From Eriocheir sinensis (taxonomy: Eukaryota; Arthropoda; Malacostraca; Decapoda; Varunidae): a stretch of DNA of 64,000 bases. The position numbers and the translations under genes are program-made. The DNA is taken from positions 3,173,594-3,237,593 of the forward strand of contig NC_066529.1 in NCBI RefSeq assembly GCF_024679095.1, written 5' to 3'. Positions within the stretch are counted from its first letter, which is position 1; each line of letters starts with the position of its first letter. A model generated the notes under the pieces. It was not told where the DNA came from, searched no databases, and saw only the letters and a program-made list of their open reading frames with translations. Below are positions 24,616 through 38,084 of the stretch, piece after piece.

Positions 24616-24870
24616 GTAAATGACTTGCAAATAACAGCTAAAAAGGAATGATAAAATATAGTCTAAAAGGGGAAAAGAAAAACACAATAGAGTTCCGCCA
24701 TTTGCATAATTAACAGAAGACAACGCTGGAAAAATCTCCGCTTGCTGCAGGAAAATAAAGATCAAGAGGAAAAAGATAAAACAATAACTGTCATTGGGTG
24801 CAAACTAGGAGGAGGAGGTGGAGGAGGAGGAGGAGGAGGAGGAGGAGGAGGAGGCGGAGGAGGAGGAGAA
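24523..24870. repeat. (ACT)n-(AAT)n compound and (GGA)n
   Basis: (ACT)n about 24523-24578 running into (AAT)n 24578-24615. (GGA)n 24808-24870. Confidence 0.95.
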
Positions 24871-24999
24871 GGCGCAATAACAAGTAAAAAAAAAAAGAAA
24901 AGAAAAAAAGAGAACCCATGATATCTGAATATATATATCAAGGTGTGAATGACCCGAGGGAGGAGGGTGGCGGCGCACAGGATAAGGTGGACGCTGTAT

Positions 25000-25325
25000 T
25001 GGTTTACGTGAAATCAATGATGGGAAAATATCGCAGGACCTGAAGTGATACGGCTGATAAAACTTACACAAAAAATAATCCCACGTTGGTTTAAGTGATA
25101 TGAATGGAGGGAATATATAGCAAGACTTTTAATGCTACGGCCGATACGCAAAAAATGATCCTATGTTGGTTGTAGTGAAATGAATGACGGAAACACATCA
25201 CCGGACGGCTGTTAAAATCTACGCAAAAAATGATCCCCATGTTAGTTTAAGTGAAATGAATGGAGGGAAATATATAGCAAGACTTTTACTGCTACGGCCG
25301 ATAAAACTTACCTAAAAAAAATATT
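25000..25325. repeat. Diverged tandem repeat of about 76-84 bp, 4 copies
   Basis: GGTTTAAGTGAAATGAATGG-like blocks at 25004, 25088, 25169 and 25245, each with GCAAGACTTTTA or similar, ACGGCCGATA and AAAAAATGATCC. Confidence 0.8.
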
Positions 25326-26250
25326 CCCAGTCTCTAAAAACGTTATGAAAGGAAACAGAAAAAATAAGTCTGCGCTCATAAAAGTTAAAGGAAAAGAGAT
25401 TGGCTTATTTTTACATTTGAATCGCGTGTTTAAAATCTAAAAAAAGAAACGAAATCAGGAAAGGAAAGATGAACTGTTTTTCTGTACTCTCTGGAAAAGT
25501 TTAACAAAGAGAAATATAACGGAAAATATGAAGTGTAGAATGTGAAAGAAAAATGTCGGCTATGCACGCTACTAGATTTATTAGAGAAAATGTTAAGGGA
25601 ATGGTTAAAGGTCAGCGAGAGAAATGTAATAATAGAAAAAAAATATCACGCAAAAATGAGATACTGGGAAAGGAAAAATTGTATGTAAATGAAATACAAT
25701 AAAAAACACGTATATGAATTGTTATTTTTCCCTGGTAGAAAAATATATTAAACGAAAAAAATGTACTGATGCCAAAGCGGAAGAAGAATAAAAAAATGTG
25801 TCTGAAAATAATAGTGAAAGTAGGACACGTGATTAATTAGAACACTTAAAGCAAGAAAAAAATGATATAGAAACGAAAGGAGAAATTGATCACTTTTATG
25901 CAGCACGGAAAAGTTTATCATGAACGTATAAATTCTGGCAAACATGAAATGAAAAAAACATAATTAAAGCGTCACTTGCGTAAGTTAACTCGTAATGAAA
26001 GTGAATTGCAGGAGTAAATGTTGCAGAATCGGATATGAAAAATGATCATCGGAAAAATGCAATAACAGGAGTTGGAAGTAATAACACAAAAAAAACATGT
26101 AAGAAATAACGTAAAATATCGGTCATCAAAACTATGAAATACTACACAAAAGAAAAACATATTATTTGTTAACAAGTGCAGCAAGGTAATAAAACAAAGC
26201 TAAATAAAATGCGAAGAAACTGATGTTATAATTGATATGCTATTGAAACT
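25326..26250. other. AT-rich sequence, no gene seen
   Basis: Uniform A-rich plus strand with AAATGATAT/GAAAAATG-like degenerate motifs. It may be an old decayed array. No exon-like segment is found. Confidence 0.6.
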
Positions 26251-26253
26251 GGT

Positions 26254-26255
<2 letters not shown>

Positions 26256-26296
<41 letters not shown>

Positions 26297-26428
26297 ACCA
26301 CCACCACAAACAACAACAGCAACTACAACAACACACCGCCCATGTTACCTGCACCCAAAACGACCATAATTGATGTCCTACCGCAATTATTAAGAGCTGG
26401 TCGTCATTTCCCGCTCCGGTCCTGACGT

Positions 26429-26501
<73 letters not shown>

Positions 26502-26617
26502 GTGACCTGAAATGAAATGCTATGATGGAACATGTGAGGAAGTTACGTCAACGATTCGATAGCAGGAGAGAATAAAAATATACAAAGGATCTGATCGCCT
26601 TTCCAGTTCGTCGACTA

Positions 26618-26692
<75 letters not shown>
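26256..26692. repeat. (CA)n, (CA)n and (GT)n with long inverted pair
   Basis: (CA)n 26256-26294, (CA)n 26433-26499, (GT)n 26622-26692. The last two are perfect inverted complements of about 67 bp around a loop of about 122 bases. Confidence 0.96.
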
Positions 26693-26693
<1 letters not shown>

Positions 26694-26806
26694 TTTGTAG
26701 GTGCACACGCCACTAATTTCACGCTAGAGCTTCGTCGTCACGGGAACAGAAAACGATGTGAGACTAAACGATATTGATATTGCTTCACACTCTAGCGCCA
26801 TTCCCT

Positions 26807-27391
<585 letters not shown>

Positions 27392-27394
<3 letters not shown>

Positions 27395-28150
27395 GAGACA
27401 GTATACATAAAATACTGACTGTCAGATTAATATACACAAATATTATAATTATCACTGTCACGAAAGAGAGAGGCAATATTTCATTATGTCCCCGAGGGCG
27501 ATTGAGCGGAAAATATAGGCCAACAAAAACGCATATTTATGAGGTCGAGTACAGGAAGGCGAGGAGGAGAAAAAGTTGTAATAGCGGTGGCAGGAACGAA
27601 AGGATAATGATGATATACTTGACTTGATGGCGAGCTATGATGACGAAACGAAGAATTATGTATGTATGACTGTTTGCATAAGTTAGTGGGGATAATGAGA
27701 TGCGATACGAATTTTGAGGTCTGAATAAACATGTTGCTTTATAAAAAGAGCAGGAATTTGAAGAGGAGGCGGAGAAGGAGGAGGTGTAGGAGGAAGAGGA
27801 AGAAGAGGAGGAGGAGGAGGAGGAGGAGGAGGGGGAGGGGGAATAATAATATGATAATGATGATACGCGGAAGAAAATAATAGAAGAAAAAGAAGAAAAT
27901 AATAGAAGAAAAAGTAGAAAATAATCGGAGTAAAAAAATGAACCAGGAAAAAACAGCAGGATGAGAAAAGAAAAAAGAAAGTAGATAATGAAGAATAAAA
28001 AGAATAATAATAACAACAGCAGCAATAAATAACAATAACAACAACGACAATATTAATAAAGCTCAAGAAGAATGAGAGGAAAAAAGAAACAGAAGCCTTA
28101 ATGAAATCCTACACGACAAGCCCGTAGAGTTTTATCAAATTTTCATCCGC
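27392..28150. other. Mixed A-rich sequence with (GGA)n; no gene seen
   Basis: (GGA)n near 27765-27840, then A-rich repeats of AATAATAGAAGAAAAAG and (AAC/AAT)n near 28000-28055. Confidence 0.7.
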
Positions 28151-28199
28151 CCTGTGACCACCACCATCACTTATCCGGTCAACTTTTTACGCTTAACCA

Positions 28200-28846
28200 C
28201 ACAAAAACATACTACCCTTTTCTCCCTTCCACCTTCATTCCTTCACCTCCATCTCCACTTTCCTTTTTCTCTATTTTTTTCTTTTTCTTTTATTCATTCT
28301 CCACTTTCCTTTCTTTCTTTTTCCTACCCAGTGTCCTTCCTTCTTTAGTTCCATCCTTTTGTGGGATTTCACCTCTATATCTTATCCTTCATTTCATTAG
28401 TCTTCTCCGTCACCCTTTCCTTCTTAACCAGTCATCATTCTTCATATATCCTCACACAAAACACAGCACTTTCTCTCTTTAATCAACCCCCATTTATACT
28501 CCCTCTGAACTCTAGCACGAGACCTAACTAATCACCCGGTTATCAATCAGTCAACTCAGTACTTAGCGGGTCCCTATACACCACATCTCCTTCGCATACG
28601 TCACCTCCCAATGCCCCTAGATACACCAAACAAGACGGTCTGTTATGGCAACCTACAGTACACAACGGGCTGGTTACTACACCCACGTCCCACTCCCACC
28701 TCTCCCATAGCTCTCCTCAGCCACCTCATTTTGCCTCCTCCCTCCCTCCCTCCCTCCTCCTCCTTACTCCCAATCCCCCCCCCCCCTACCAATATCGTGT
28801 CACGCCTCATAATGGTTCACAAATATCATCTAATATGCCTGTAGGT

Positions 28847-28899
<53 letters not shown>

Positions 28900-28983
28900 A
28901 CTTCTTTCCTTTTTTCTTTCCTTTTCTTCTTTCTTTTGTTCCTTTTCTTCTTCCCTTTCTTCTTTCTTTTCTTCATTCTTTTT

Positions 28984-29028
<45 letters not shown>

Positions 29029-29460
29029 GCGTCAACTTCATTAGCTAACTATATAGGCACCTTCATTTTCCCGTGTAGAATCAAGGTAATTTCTCATCCT
29101 ATTTCACTATTCTCCCTTTTTTTTCGTCTTTCCGCCATATTTCCACTCCAAGGACACCTACTCTCTAAACACCTTCACTTCCCCACAAACCCTTTCTTCC
29201 TTTCCTTGAACCGATTTCAGTCCAACCTTTTCATCGCTTCGTGTCTTTTTGTCAAGTTTTGTTTTTATCTCCAGCAAATTCTATCTATTAATTCCTTTTT
29301 CCAATCTACCTCCATTAACTTTTTCTCATCCTTTAACTTATCTACTTGCTTTAACTATTTTCATCCTTTCCTTTTCATCCTTTCTTTTAGCAATTTTCAT
29401 CTTTTCCTTATCTACTGCCTCTAACTGTTTTTTGCCCCCGTCCTCCTACTGTCCCGAGGC
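28200..29460. repeat. Polypyrimidine domain with (CT)n
   Basis: (CCCT)n near 28735-28760, (CT)n 28851-28894, (CTTTC)n-like 28900-28985, (CT)n 28987-29027. No gene is seen. Confidence 0.85.
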
Positions 29461-29589
29461 GCAGCAACGGCGCACGAATTCCTCGACGACTTCATGGATG
29501 TGAACAGAGAGGCGAATAACTTCAAGTGTCTTTGATCAATAGTTTTAATGATGTCCTGTATGTCCCATCCATCACGGAGGACGAGAAGG

Positions 29590-30332
29590 AGCAAGACGAG
29601 AAGAAGGAGGAGGAGGAGGAGGAGGAGGAGGAGGAGGAGGAGGAGGAGAAGAATGTAGAGAAGTAGGAGGAAGAGAAAAAACAGGGAGGAGCAATGGAGT
29701 AGGAAGGAGTGGACAGGTGACGCAAGATAAATGTGACAGCCAGCATAAAACAGATGTTACCAGGTATTGCAATCTATCGTACAAGTTTTTACCATTAGTA
29801 TGACAATGTGGAGGAGGAGGAGGGTTTGGAGGAGTAGGAGGAGTAGGAGGAGGAGGAAGAGGAGAAGGAGGAGGAGGAGGAGGGGAAGGGTTTGGAGGAG
29901 GAGGAGGAGGGGGAAGCAAGGGAGAATTGAGAGAAAGTAGAAAGACAGTGACATTGAGAAGTGGAGCATAAAAAAGAAAAAGAAGAACAAGAGTAAATAA
30001 AGGACAACAGTAACTAAGCGAAGACAATGAATTAAGGACAAGGATATAAAATAGACAAACAAATAAAATAAAATAAATAATAAAATGAAAATGGAAAAAA
30101 AGGAGGAAGAATAAAGAGTGCAATCCAATTTAAGTATGAAAAAGAGATACAGCGAGAGAATAATCTTAATACCAAGGAAATGGAGGAATAAAATAAGGAC
30201 TTAATAAGAAATGAAAAATAAAAAAATAAATAAAAATATGCGGAAAAAAATTAATGACGATAAAAATAATCAAAAGATGAATCATTCGGGTATGAGTAAC
30301 TGTGAGTGAGTGAGTGAGCGACCGAGAGCGAG

Positions 30333-30375
<43 letters not shown>
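29590..30375. repeat. (GGA)n, A-rich tract and (GA)n
   Basis: (GGA)n 29604-29650 and 29812-29915, A-rich 29930-30290, (GA)n 30335-30375. Confidence 0.9.
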
Positions 30376-30378
<3 letters not shown>

Positions 30379-30459
30379 TGGCCTGCGTGAACGATTTTTA
30401 TTTCCTTCTTAAATTATTGAGCATTTCCATGAAAACGCGCGTAGCTATGTGTAGCACGT

Positions 30460-30527
30460 GTGTGTGTGTGTGTGTGTGTGTTATGTTAAGTGAAGGTAGC
30501 TCGCGAAAGATAACCTACTTCATCTTA

Positions 30528-30567
<40 letters not shown>
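30460..30567. repeat. (GT)n and (CT)n
   Basis: (GT)n 30460-30482 and (CT)n 30531-30567, with an ordinary unique stretch between. Confidence 0.9.
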
Positions 30568-30570
<3 letters not shown>

Positions 30571-30683
30571 GTGGACCAATCAACCTGCCTCGCGCCCCCA
30601 ATATCTGCTGACGACATGTGGACAAGCCTGCTGATGATCCTCTCCCGGCCTGACCTGACCCGCTAACGAGGCCTCCAGTATAG

Positions 30684-30840
30684 TTTTTCTTTTACAGTAA
30701 AGGAAACAACTCAAGGTCAAGAAATCCCCGAGAAAAGAAAAGAAATGCCCCGCTAATCACTGCCCACTGTCCCCTATGAAAAAAAAAGAGTATGGAGGAG
30801 AAGCCAAAAGAGAGGTCAATTTCGGAGTGTGGTGTGACCT
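30684..30840 (+). mobile_element. Dispersed A/T-rich repeat, copy 2
   Basis: TTTTACAGTAAAGGAAACAA, CTCAAGG, GCCCCGCTAATCACTGCC and CCAAAAGAGAGGTCAATTTC in the same order as copy 1. The 3' tail matches copy 1 closely. Confidence 0.7.
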
Positions 30841-30939
30841 GATGTCGTAACGCTGATTGACCTGGTGATGATGTAACTGTTTGGTGATTGGATGACCTCC
30901 TGACCCAAAGATCTACTGATGGGAAGGAGATAAAGAATA

Positions 30940-31062
30940 GGGCGAGGAGGAGGAGGAGGAGGAGGAGGAGGAGAAGGAAGAAGAGGAGGAGGAGGAGAAG
31001 AGGCGAGGGAATTTCTTGGAAGGTCAGGGGGCTAGGGTTAGAGGGAGAGGGGGGTGCAAAGG

Positions 31063-31115
<53 letters not shown>
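30940..31115. repeat. (GGA)n and (CT)n
   Basis: (GGA)n 30942-31005 and (CT)n 31063-31112. Confidence 0.93.
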
Positions 31116-31199
31116 ACTGTGCAACTTCGATTCGGTCGATTTCTTTAATCTTCGTATCATTCAGAAGGTGTTTGCGCGCGCTTGTGTCTGCCTGATTGT

Positions 31200-31410
31200 G
31201 TACGATTGTGTTGGAGAATGCTGTTGACAATGTGTGTACGTATGTATGAATGTGTGAACGTATATGTATCTGTGTATGTATGTTTCTATATATTAGCTCG
31301 TATGTGTGTATGTGTTTATATATATGTAAGTTTGTATGTGAAGCTTAAATGTGTGTTTGTATGTATGTGTGTATGTATGTATGCCTATGTATGAAGTATG
31401 TATAAATGTA
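31200..31410. repeat. Degenerate TGTATG-rich sequence
   Basis: Irregular TATGTGTG motifs. The Cys/Val/Tyr-rich frame is an artefact. Confidence 0.7.
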
Positions 31411-31439
31411 TGATCTAGCATGTATAATTCCTTGACATG

Positions 31440-31930
31440 TGCATCAGTTTTTTTCGTTGATAATGTTTTTCCCTTACTCCCCTTTCGTAATTTTTCTTAT
31501 TTTTATTTTCTATTTTTTCCCTCTACTCTTCGTTTCCCTTATTTCCATTTTCTCTCATTTGGTTCCCATCTTTATTACGTAGTTTTGCTCCTAGTTATTT
31601 TCCCTTCCTCTCTTTCCTTATCTGATCTTTGTCTTCTTCCTTTCTGATTTCCTTCCTCTTCAAGTTTACACCAGCATTCTTTCTTTTCTTTCCTATCGTT
31701 TACATCTTTCTCATTCTTCTTTATCCTTCCTTTCTCTGTTCTCATTCGTCTGGCCTCTGTTCCCTATCATTCTTGTTCTCCTTCGTCTTCCCCTTCTCAT
31801 TTCTCCTCACTTCTACATCCCCGCTTCCATTTCTCCTTCCCTTCCTTCTCCTTCCTTTCTTCTTCGTATTATTTTTGGTCCTGCTTTTAGATGACTCGTT
31901 CCTCTCCCTCTTCTTTATTGCTGGTTCTCG

Positions 31931-32017
<87 letters not shown>

Positions 32018-32363
32018 TTGCCTTTCATTTCCTATTCTCCTTCTCATCCATTTAAGTTTTTTCATCCCTCCCCTTCCCTTGCCAATATTTCATCTTGCAG
32101 TAGGATCTATTTTAGTTCAATCTCCGTCAACTTTTTATATCTGCTATTCATTATTGATTTATTTTCTTTAAGCATTCAATTTCAAATCACTTACATTTTC
32201 TGTTTTCTTTTCTAGTTTCTTCGTTATTTTGTAGTTTTTTTGTTTATTTCTAGTATGTATTTTCTCTCCGTTGTTCTCGTTTTAATTGTTTCTTTCTTTA
32301 TTTCGGTATTTCCTCCCTATTTCCTTTATTTCCTCTTTCATCTATGCCCTTTTGTTCTGTGTT

Positions 32364-32423
<60 letters not shown>

Positions 32424-33300
32424 CAATTTATCCCTCTCTCTTTCACTCCCTACTGTCCTTTCCCTCTTTCTCTTCTTCCATTTTATCTTCCTCTCTTTAT
32501 TTATCAGTATTACACTCTCCCTCTTTCATCTCTTCCTCTCCTTCCTCCCTCGTTTTCTCTTCCCCATAACAGTGTTCTCCGTCTCTTCCTTCTCCTCTTA
32601 TTCTTTGTCCCCTCCTCGTTTCTCTTTTCTTTTATTCTCTTTCCTCTTCCTCTTCGTTCCTTGTTCCTCCTTCCTGTCTTGTGAGATGTGTCTTTGCTTT
32701 CTTCTTTCCTTTCTTCTTTTTTCGTATCTTTCATTTTTTCTTCCTATTTCCTTCCTTTTTCTTTTTTTCATTATTACTTTTCTTTTTTTTCTGAATTTTC
32801 TTCCTATTTTTTCCTTCCTTCCTTTTTGTTTTCTTTCTTTCTTTCCCTCTCTCATTCTTTCCTTTCATCTTCCTTTCTTTCTTCTAGTGTTTCCTTCTTC
32901 CCTTCTTTTCTTTTTCTCCTCTCCTTCTCTCTTTCCTTTTCTTGCCTTCCATATTTCTCCCTTCCCTTTTTTCTTTCTTTCTTCCTTTCCTTCTTCCTTC
33001 CCTCGTTCTATCTTGAGTCTCTTCATCAGTACCTCTATCCAATATCCTCTCGTCCATTCTCCTTCTCCAATTATCCTCCTACATTCTCCTCTTCTTCTCT
33101 AATCTTTATTCCGTATTCCTCTCTCCGTCCTCCTTTTCATCCTCCTCCTCTTCTTCCTCCTTCATCTTCCTCTCTTAGTTACGACCTTCACTTTCCCTCT
33201 TCTCCATCTTTTCATCTTCCCTTTTCTTCCATGTTATCGCTCCTCTTACTTCACCGTTCTTCCTGTCTTCATATTCTCCCTCTTCCTCTTCCTTCCTCTT
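31440..33300. repeat. 1.9-kb polypyrimidine domain with (CT)n
   Basis: C/T-rich on the plus strand with (CT)n 31936-32014 and 32368-32421 and many CCTT/TTTC motifs. No gene is seen. Confidence 0.9.
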
Positions 33301-33329
33301 GAACTGCGAACCACTTACGAATAAAGAAG

Positions 33330-34105
33330 GAATGAAGGAGAACGTGCAACGAGGAAAGTTCAGTAAAGTAGGAAAGTCAAGGAGAAGGAGGAGGAGGAGG
33401 AGGAGGAAGAGAGGAGGGAGTTGGAGGAGGATTTAAAAGAGTAAGGAGCAGAGTAGACGGAGGAGAACAAATGTTATGATTATGCAAAGAGGAAGGAAGG
33501 AAGGAAGGAAGGAAGGAAGGAGAGAGAAAAGAGAATAAAGAAGAACAGAACGAATAAAGGAAGGACAGAATGAAGGAATGATAGATAGAAAGAATGAAAG
33601 AAGGGGAGAAGGAAGAAAGGAAAAAAAACGAAGGAGATGATAAAGGAAAAAAATAGCGAGGAAGGAAGTAGAAGAGGCAGGAAAGAAGGAGAAAAAAGGG
33701 AAAGGTAGGAAATGGATAAAGAAGAAAGGACAAAAAGAGGGAATTAAAAAAGACAAGAAAAAAAGGGAGAAAAAAGGAAAAAAAAGGAAAAAAGAGAGAA
33801 GAAAAGCAGAAAAGAAACAATCAATCAAAAAATCATGAAAAATGGAAAAAAATGGAAAAATGAGAAGAGAAAGTAAAAAAAAGAAGAAAATAAGAAGACA
33901 TGAAAAAGAAGAGGAGAAAGAAAGTAAGAGGTATAAAAAGTAAGTCAGGTAAGAACTTGTATTATATCGATTTTCAAAAGGAATACAACTTAACAAATTC
34001 TGAGAAGTCTTTCGATTTATAGAATAGAAGTATGCAGGAGCCATTGTTGCCAGCGAAAAAAAAAGAAAGAAAGAAGAATGGGAATACAATACGATGAAGG
34101 AAGGA
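33330..34105. repeat. Polypurine domain
   Basis: (GGA)n 33383-33412, (AAGG)n 33490-33520, then A/G-rich to about 34105. It abuts the preceding polypyrimidine domain at about 33310. Confidence 0.88.
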
Positions 34106-34124
34106 GATATTAAACATGTAAAGG

Positions 34125-34494
34125 AAAAAATGATGATGGTGATGATGGTGATGATGATGATGGTGATGATGATGATGATGATGGTGATGACGTTGATGGT
34201 GATGATGATGGTGATGATGATGATGATGGTGATGGTGTTAATACGATGAAGGAAGAAGATAGCAAGGAAGTAGAGAAATAAATAAAAAGACATCCCCATA
34301 AAAATACAGAGATGATAACGATGATGACGATGATGATTATGATGATGATGGTGATTATACGATGAAGAAAGAAAGCTAGCATGAAAAGAAAGACAGAGAA
34401 CCATAAAAATATAGAGATGATGACTACGATGATAATGATGATATTGATAGTGAAAGGTAAAAAAAACACCACACAGTTACTATATATATAAAAC

Positions 34495-34567
<73 letters not shown>

Positions 34568-34702
34568 CCCACGCAAGCACTAATAACAGCCTTTAGCATA
34601 AAAAAGAACAATGAGAAAACAAAACCAACACACAAGTACTTAACGAGACGATGATGCAACCCTGACATCATCGATCATGGGAGCAAACAAACAAAATCCA
34701 CA

Positions 34703-34740
<38 letters not shown>
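34125..34740. repeat. (GAT/GGT)n and (CA)n
   Basis: (GAT)n with GGT variants 34129-34250 and 34310-34440. (CA)n 34497-34566 and 34708-34740. Confidence 0.95.
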
Positions 34741-34743
<3 letters not shown>

Positions 34744-34898
34744 GCACGCAAACACGGTACCTGTATGCATCCAATAATTAACAAACAGCGGACAGGTAGG
34801 GGGTCAGACAGGTACGCTGGATATAGGAGGAACTAATGCACTTGTATTTATCACATTATTTACGTCCTCCAGCCCGGTTCTATTTTAGTCCCCCCGTC

Positions 34899-34922
34899 AG
34901 GTCAGAGGTCACGTGTAGGTCA
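34899..34922 (+). promoter_or_regulatory. Three AGGTCA half-sites in DR1 and DR5 arrangement
   Basis: AGGTCA occurs at 34899-34904, 34906-34911 and 34917-34922. The first pair is a DR1 (spacer G) and the second pair a DR5 (spacer CGTGT). An E-box CACGTG (34910-34915) overlaps. Nuclear receptor dimers with RXR/USP bind DR1 and DR5. Binding here is inferred from motifs only. Confidence 0.42.
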
Positions 34923-34966
34923 AATGTGTGTGGGTACTGCTCGTTGTCATGGTGATTGCGTGTGTG

Positions 34967-35163
<197 letters not shown>

Positions 35164-35219
35164 ATAATCGACCTGGTGTCTTCATGGTCGGATATTCTAA
35201 TAAAATAATCATTCATATT

Positions 35220-35810
35220 AAAGGAAAAGAAGGTCAAGGAAAGCGGAGGAAGATGAAAGCGAGGAGGAGAAGGAGGAGGTGGAGGAGGAGGAGGAAGGAA
35301 ATGATTGGAAATAAAGGAAAACGATCGGGAATATGAGGATGAAGGAAATGTGGAAGGAAAAGAATAGACAGATGACAAAAATATTCGGGAAGAGGAAAAT
35401 GGAGAGGATGCAGGAGAAACTTAGGAAGAGATTTGTTGAGTCTTGGGAAAGAATGAAGGAAACTTGAAACGGAAAAAAAACAGTGATCGCAAATATGAAA
35501 AAAAGATGGAAAGTTGAGATGAAGGAAAGGAAGCGATTTAAAAGGAGAAATAAGACTATCCGTAGATTACTCCTACTCCCTAAAAAAATATATATACAAA
35601 TTTGATTTTAAGGGAATTTAAGAAAGTAGACAATCCCCTGTTTTTGTAGTGGTTTTGTTCTTTTCTTGTCTTTTCTTACTCTCACGATGCTTCCCTTACT
35701 ACAAAAAATAAATTAAATAAAGAAAATACAATGAAACACATACCCAAGATATCAATACTAAAACAAAAAGATAAAAAAAGAGAGGAGGCTAGTCTGAAGG
35801 GTTTTACGGA
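35220..35810. other. A/G-rich sequence, no gene seen
   Basis: Purine-rich stretch with (GGA) around 35263-35295, then AT-rich sequence. Confidence 0.6.
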
Positions 35811-35814
35811 GGAA

Positions 35815-36720
35815 GAGGAGAAATTGAGACACATACCAAATTTCCCACTACTGAAAAAGATGAATTAAAGGGGACACTATTCTAAGGAGGAGAAATTGAG
35901 ACACATACCAAATTTCCCACTACTGAAAAAGATGAATTAAAGGGGACACTATTCTAAGGAGGAGAAATTGAAAAGAGATAAGCAGCTTCCTTCCTATACA
36001 TATACTTAACTTAGTTCACCTTCCATCGACTCTCCTGCCAACCACAGAACGCCATCGCTTCGAAAACTGGGTCACGATGTACACGGGATAAAAAAAAGAG
36101 AACAAGAAGGATGCTATTCAAATGAGAAAGAATAGCAAAGAGGTCTACATCACTACTCCTATACATATACTTAACTTTCCGCTCTCTACCGGCTCTCATG
36201 CTAATCACAGAACGCCAAAGCTTCGAAAACTGGGTCACGGTGTACATTGGATAATAAAAAGATGAAAAACGATGCTATTCAAATGAGGAGAAACTGAGAG
36301 TACTTAAACGTCACTTCTACAATACATATACTTAACCTTCAGACCTCTACCGGCACTTCTACTAACTACAGAGCGTCAATGCTTCGAAAACTCGGCCACA
36401 ATGTACTTGGAATAAACCCTAAAAGATAAAAAAAGGATGCTATTCAAATGAGAAGGTTTTAAAAGGAGGTAACCATCACTTCTACTTTACATTTACGTGA
36501 CCTTCAGCCCACTACCGACTCCTATGCTATCCACAGAACACCAACGCTTCCAAAACTCGGTCACACTGTTGCGGTATTCAAATGAGAAGGTATTAAAAGG
36601 AGGTAATCATCGCTTCTACTCTACATATACGTTAACCTGCAGCCCACTACCGACTCCCATGCTAACCACACAACGCCAACGCTTCCAAAACTCGGTCACA
36701 CTGTTGCGGGATTCAGGTCA
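35815..36720. repeat. 74-bp duplication followed by a tandem array of about 163 bp
   Basis: GAGGAGAAATTGAGACACAT repeats about 74 bp apart near 35815-35970. Then the block with AACGCCAACGCTTC and AAAACT(G/C)GGTCAC recurs at 36048, 36211, 36372, 36537 and 36672. Confidence 0.9.
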
Positions 36721-36931
36721 CTGCGGTTACATTCTCTTATTTAATGCATCTCCTCTTTTTTTTTTGGCCTGGCCCGGAGCAGTGAGTGAGTGGGTCGCGC
36801 TGTAGAAAGGTCGATAGTAGCTGCTGTGAGGGACGTGTTTGCTCGCTCTCCTCGCTCTTATTCAACGATGGATTGCTTGATGGCGCCAAAGTACAGCCCG
36901 GAATAAGGGAAAAAGAAGTTGCGTGTTTTTC

Positions 36932-37020
36932 TTTTTTTTTTACAGTAGTGGAGACAATCAAGGGCGTAAAAAAAACAATAATGAAAAAAAAAAAAGCCCG
37001 CTATTTACTGCTCCTGTGCT
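36932..37020 (+). mobile_element. Dispersed A/T-rich repeat, copy 3 (short)
   Basis: Poly(T)ACAGTAGTGGAGACAATC, AAGGGCGT, A-rich spacer, GCCCGCTATTTACTGCTCC. The 3' part is missing. Confidence 0.7.
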
Positions 37021-37129
37021 GTTTTGTGGTGTTTCTTGGTATGTTTCTTTTTTTTATCAAGATGTGTATATGTGTTTTTCATCGTCTGTTTGTTTAGCTA
37101 TTTATGTTTCGTTCGTTGGGTGATTGGTT

Positions 37130-37427
<298 letters not shown>

Positions 37428-38084
37428 TTAATTAAAAAGTATTCAGCTTCCTCCTAAGTGCCAATATTTCCTAACACTTCTTTTTCCCCCTTTCACTCAC
37501 GTTCTTCTTCATTTATTTCTTTTCCCACGTCAATTTTTTTTCTTCTCACTGAACAAAGCACTCACCTTCTTCATGCTTTCACTCTCGTTCCTGTTCGCTT
37601 ACTTTTCCTACGTCTAATTATTACTTCTCACTAAACAAAGCACTCACCTTCTATATTCAACAGCATCATAAAAGCGGGGAGGAGCTGGTCAACATCCTAT
37701 ACTCGTTTGGCTTAACAATATAACAAAGACTAAGCACTCCATGGGCCTTTGTTTCAGTAATTATTGACGTTCTCACTTAATTACCGCATAGTTTTCTCTC
37801 TCTCTCTCTCTCTTGCCTTCCTTCAATCAATACCGTAAACCCGTATAGTAATCAGGATCGCTAAAGTGCGGTGCTATTTCCAGATGTCCGATATCCATTT
37901 GTCACCTTGGGAAGAACGGACCTCTTGCATAACCTTTTCAAACAGTAGCCGATATCAAAATTTGCTCTACTCATTCATCTACTTTTGTTTATACAGTACA
38001 CTTATTGTCATGTTTTTTTTCTACTTTTTTCGTCTTTTCGTTTTTTTTGTTATGTTTTCTTTATTTCGTCTTTTCACCCCAACC

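Noticed and set aside
33433..34404. 323-codon minus frame with many Ile/Thr and Phe
   Set aside because: Built from (GAT)n and A/G-rich DNA; no conserved features.
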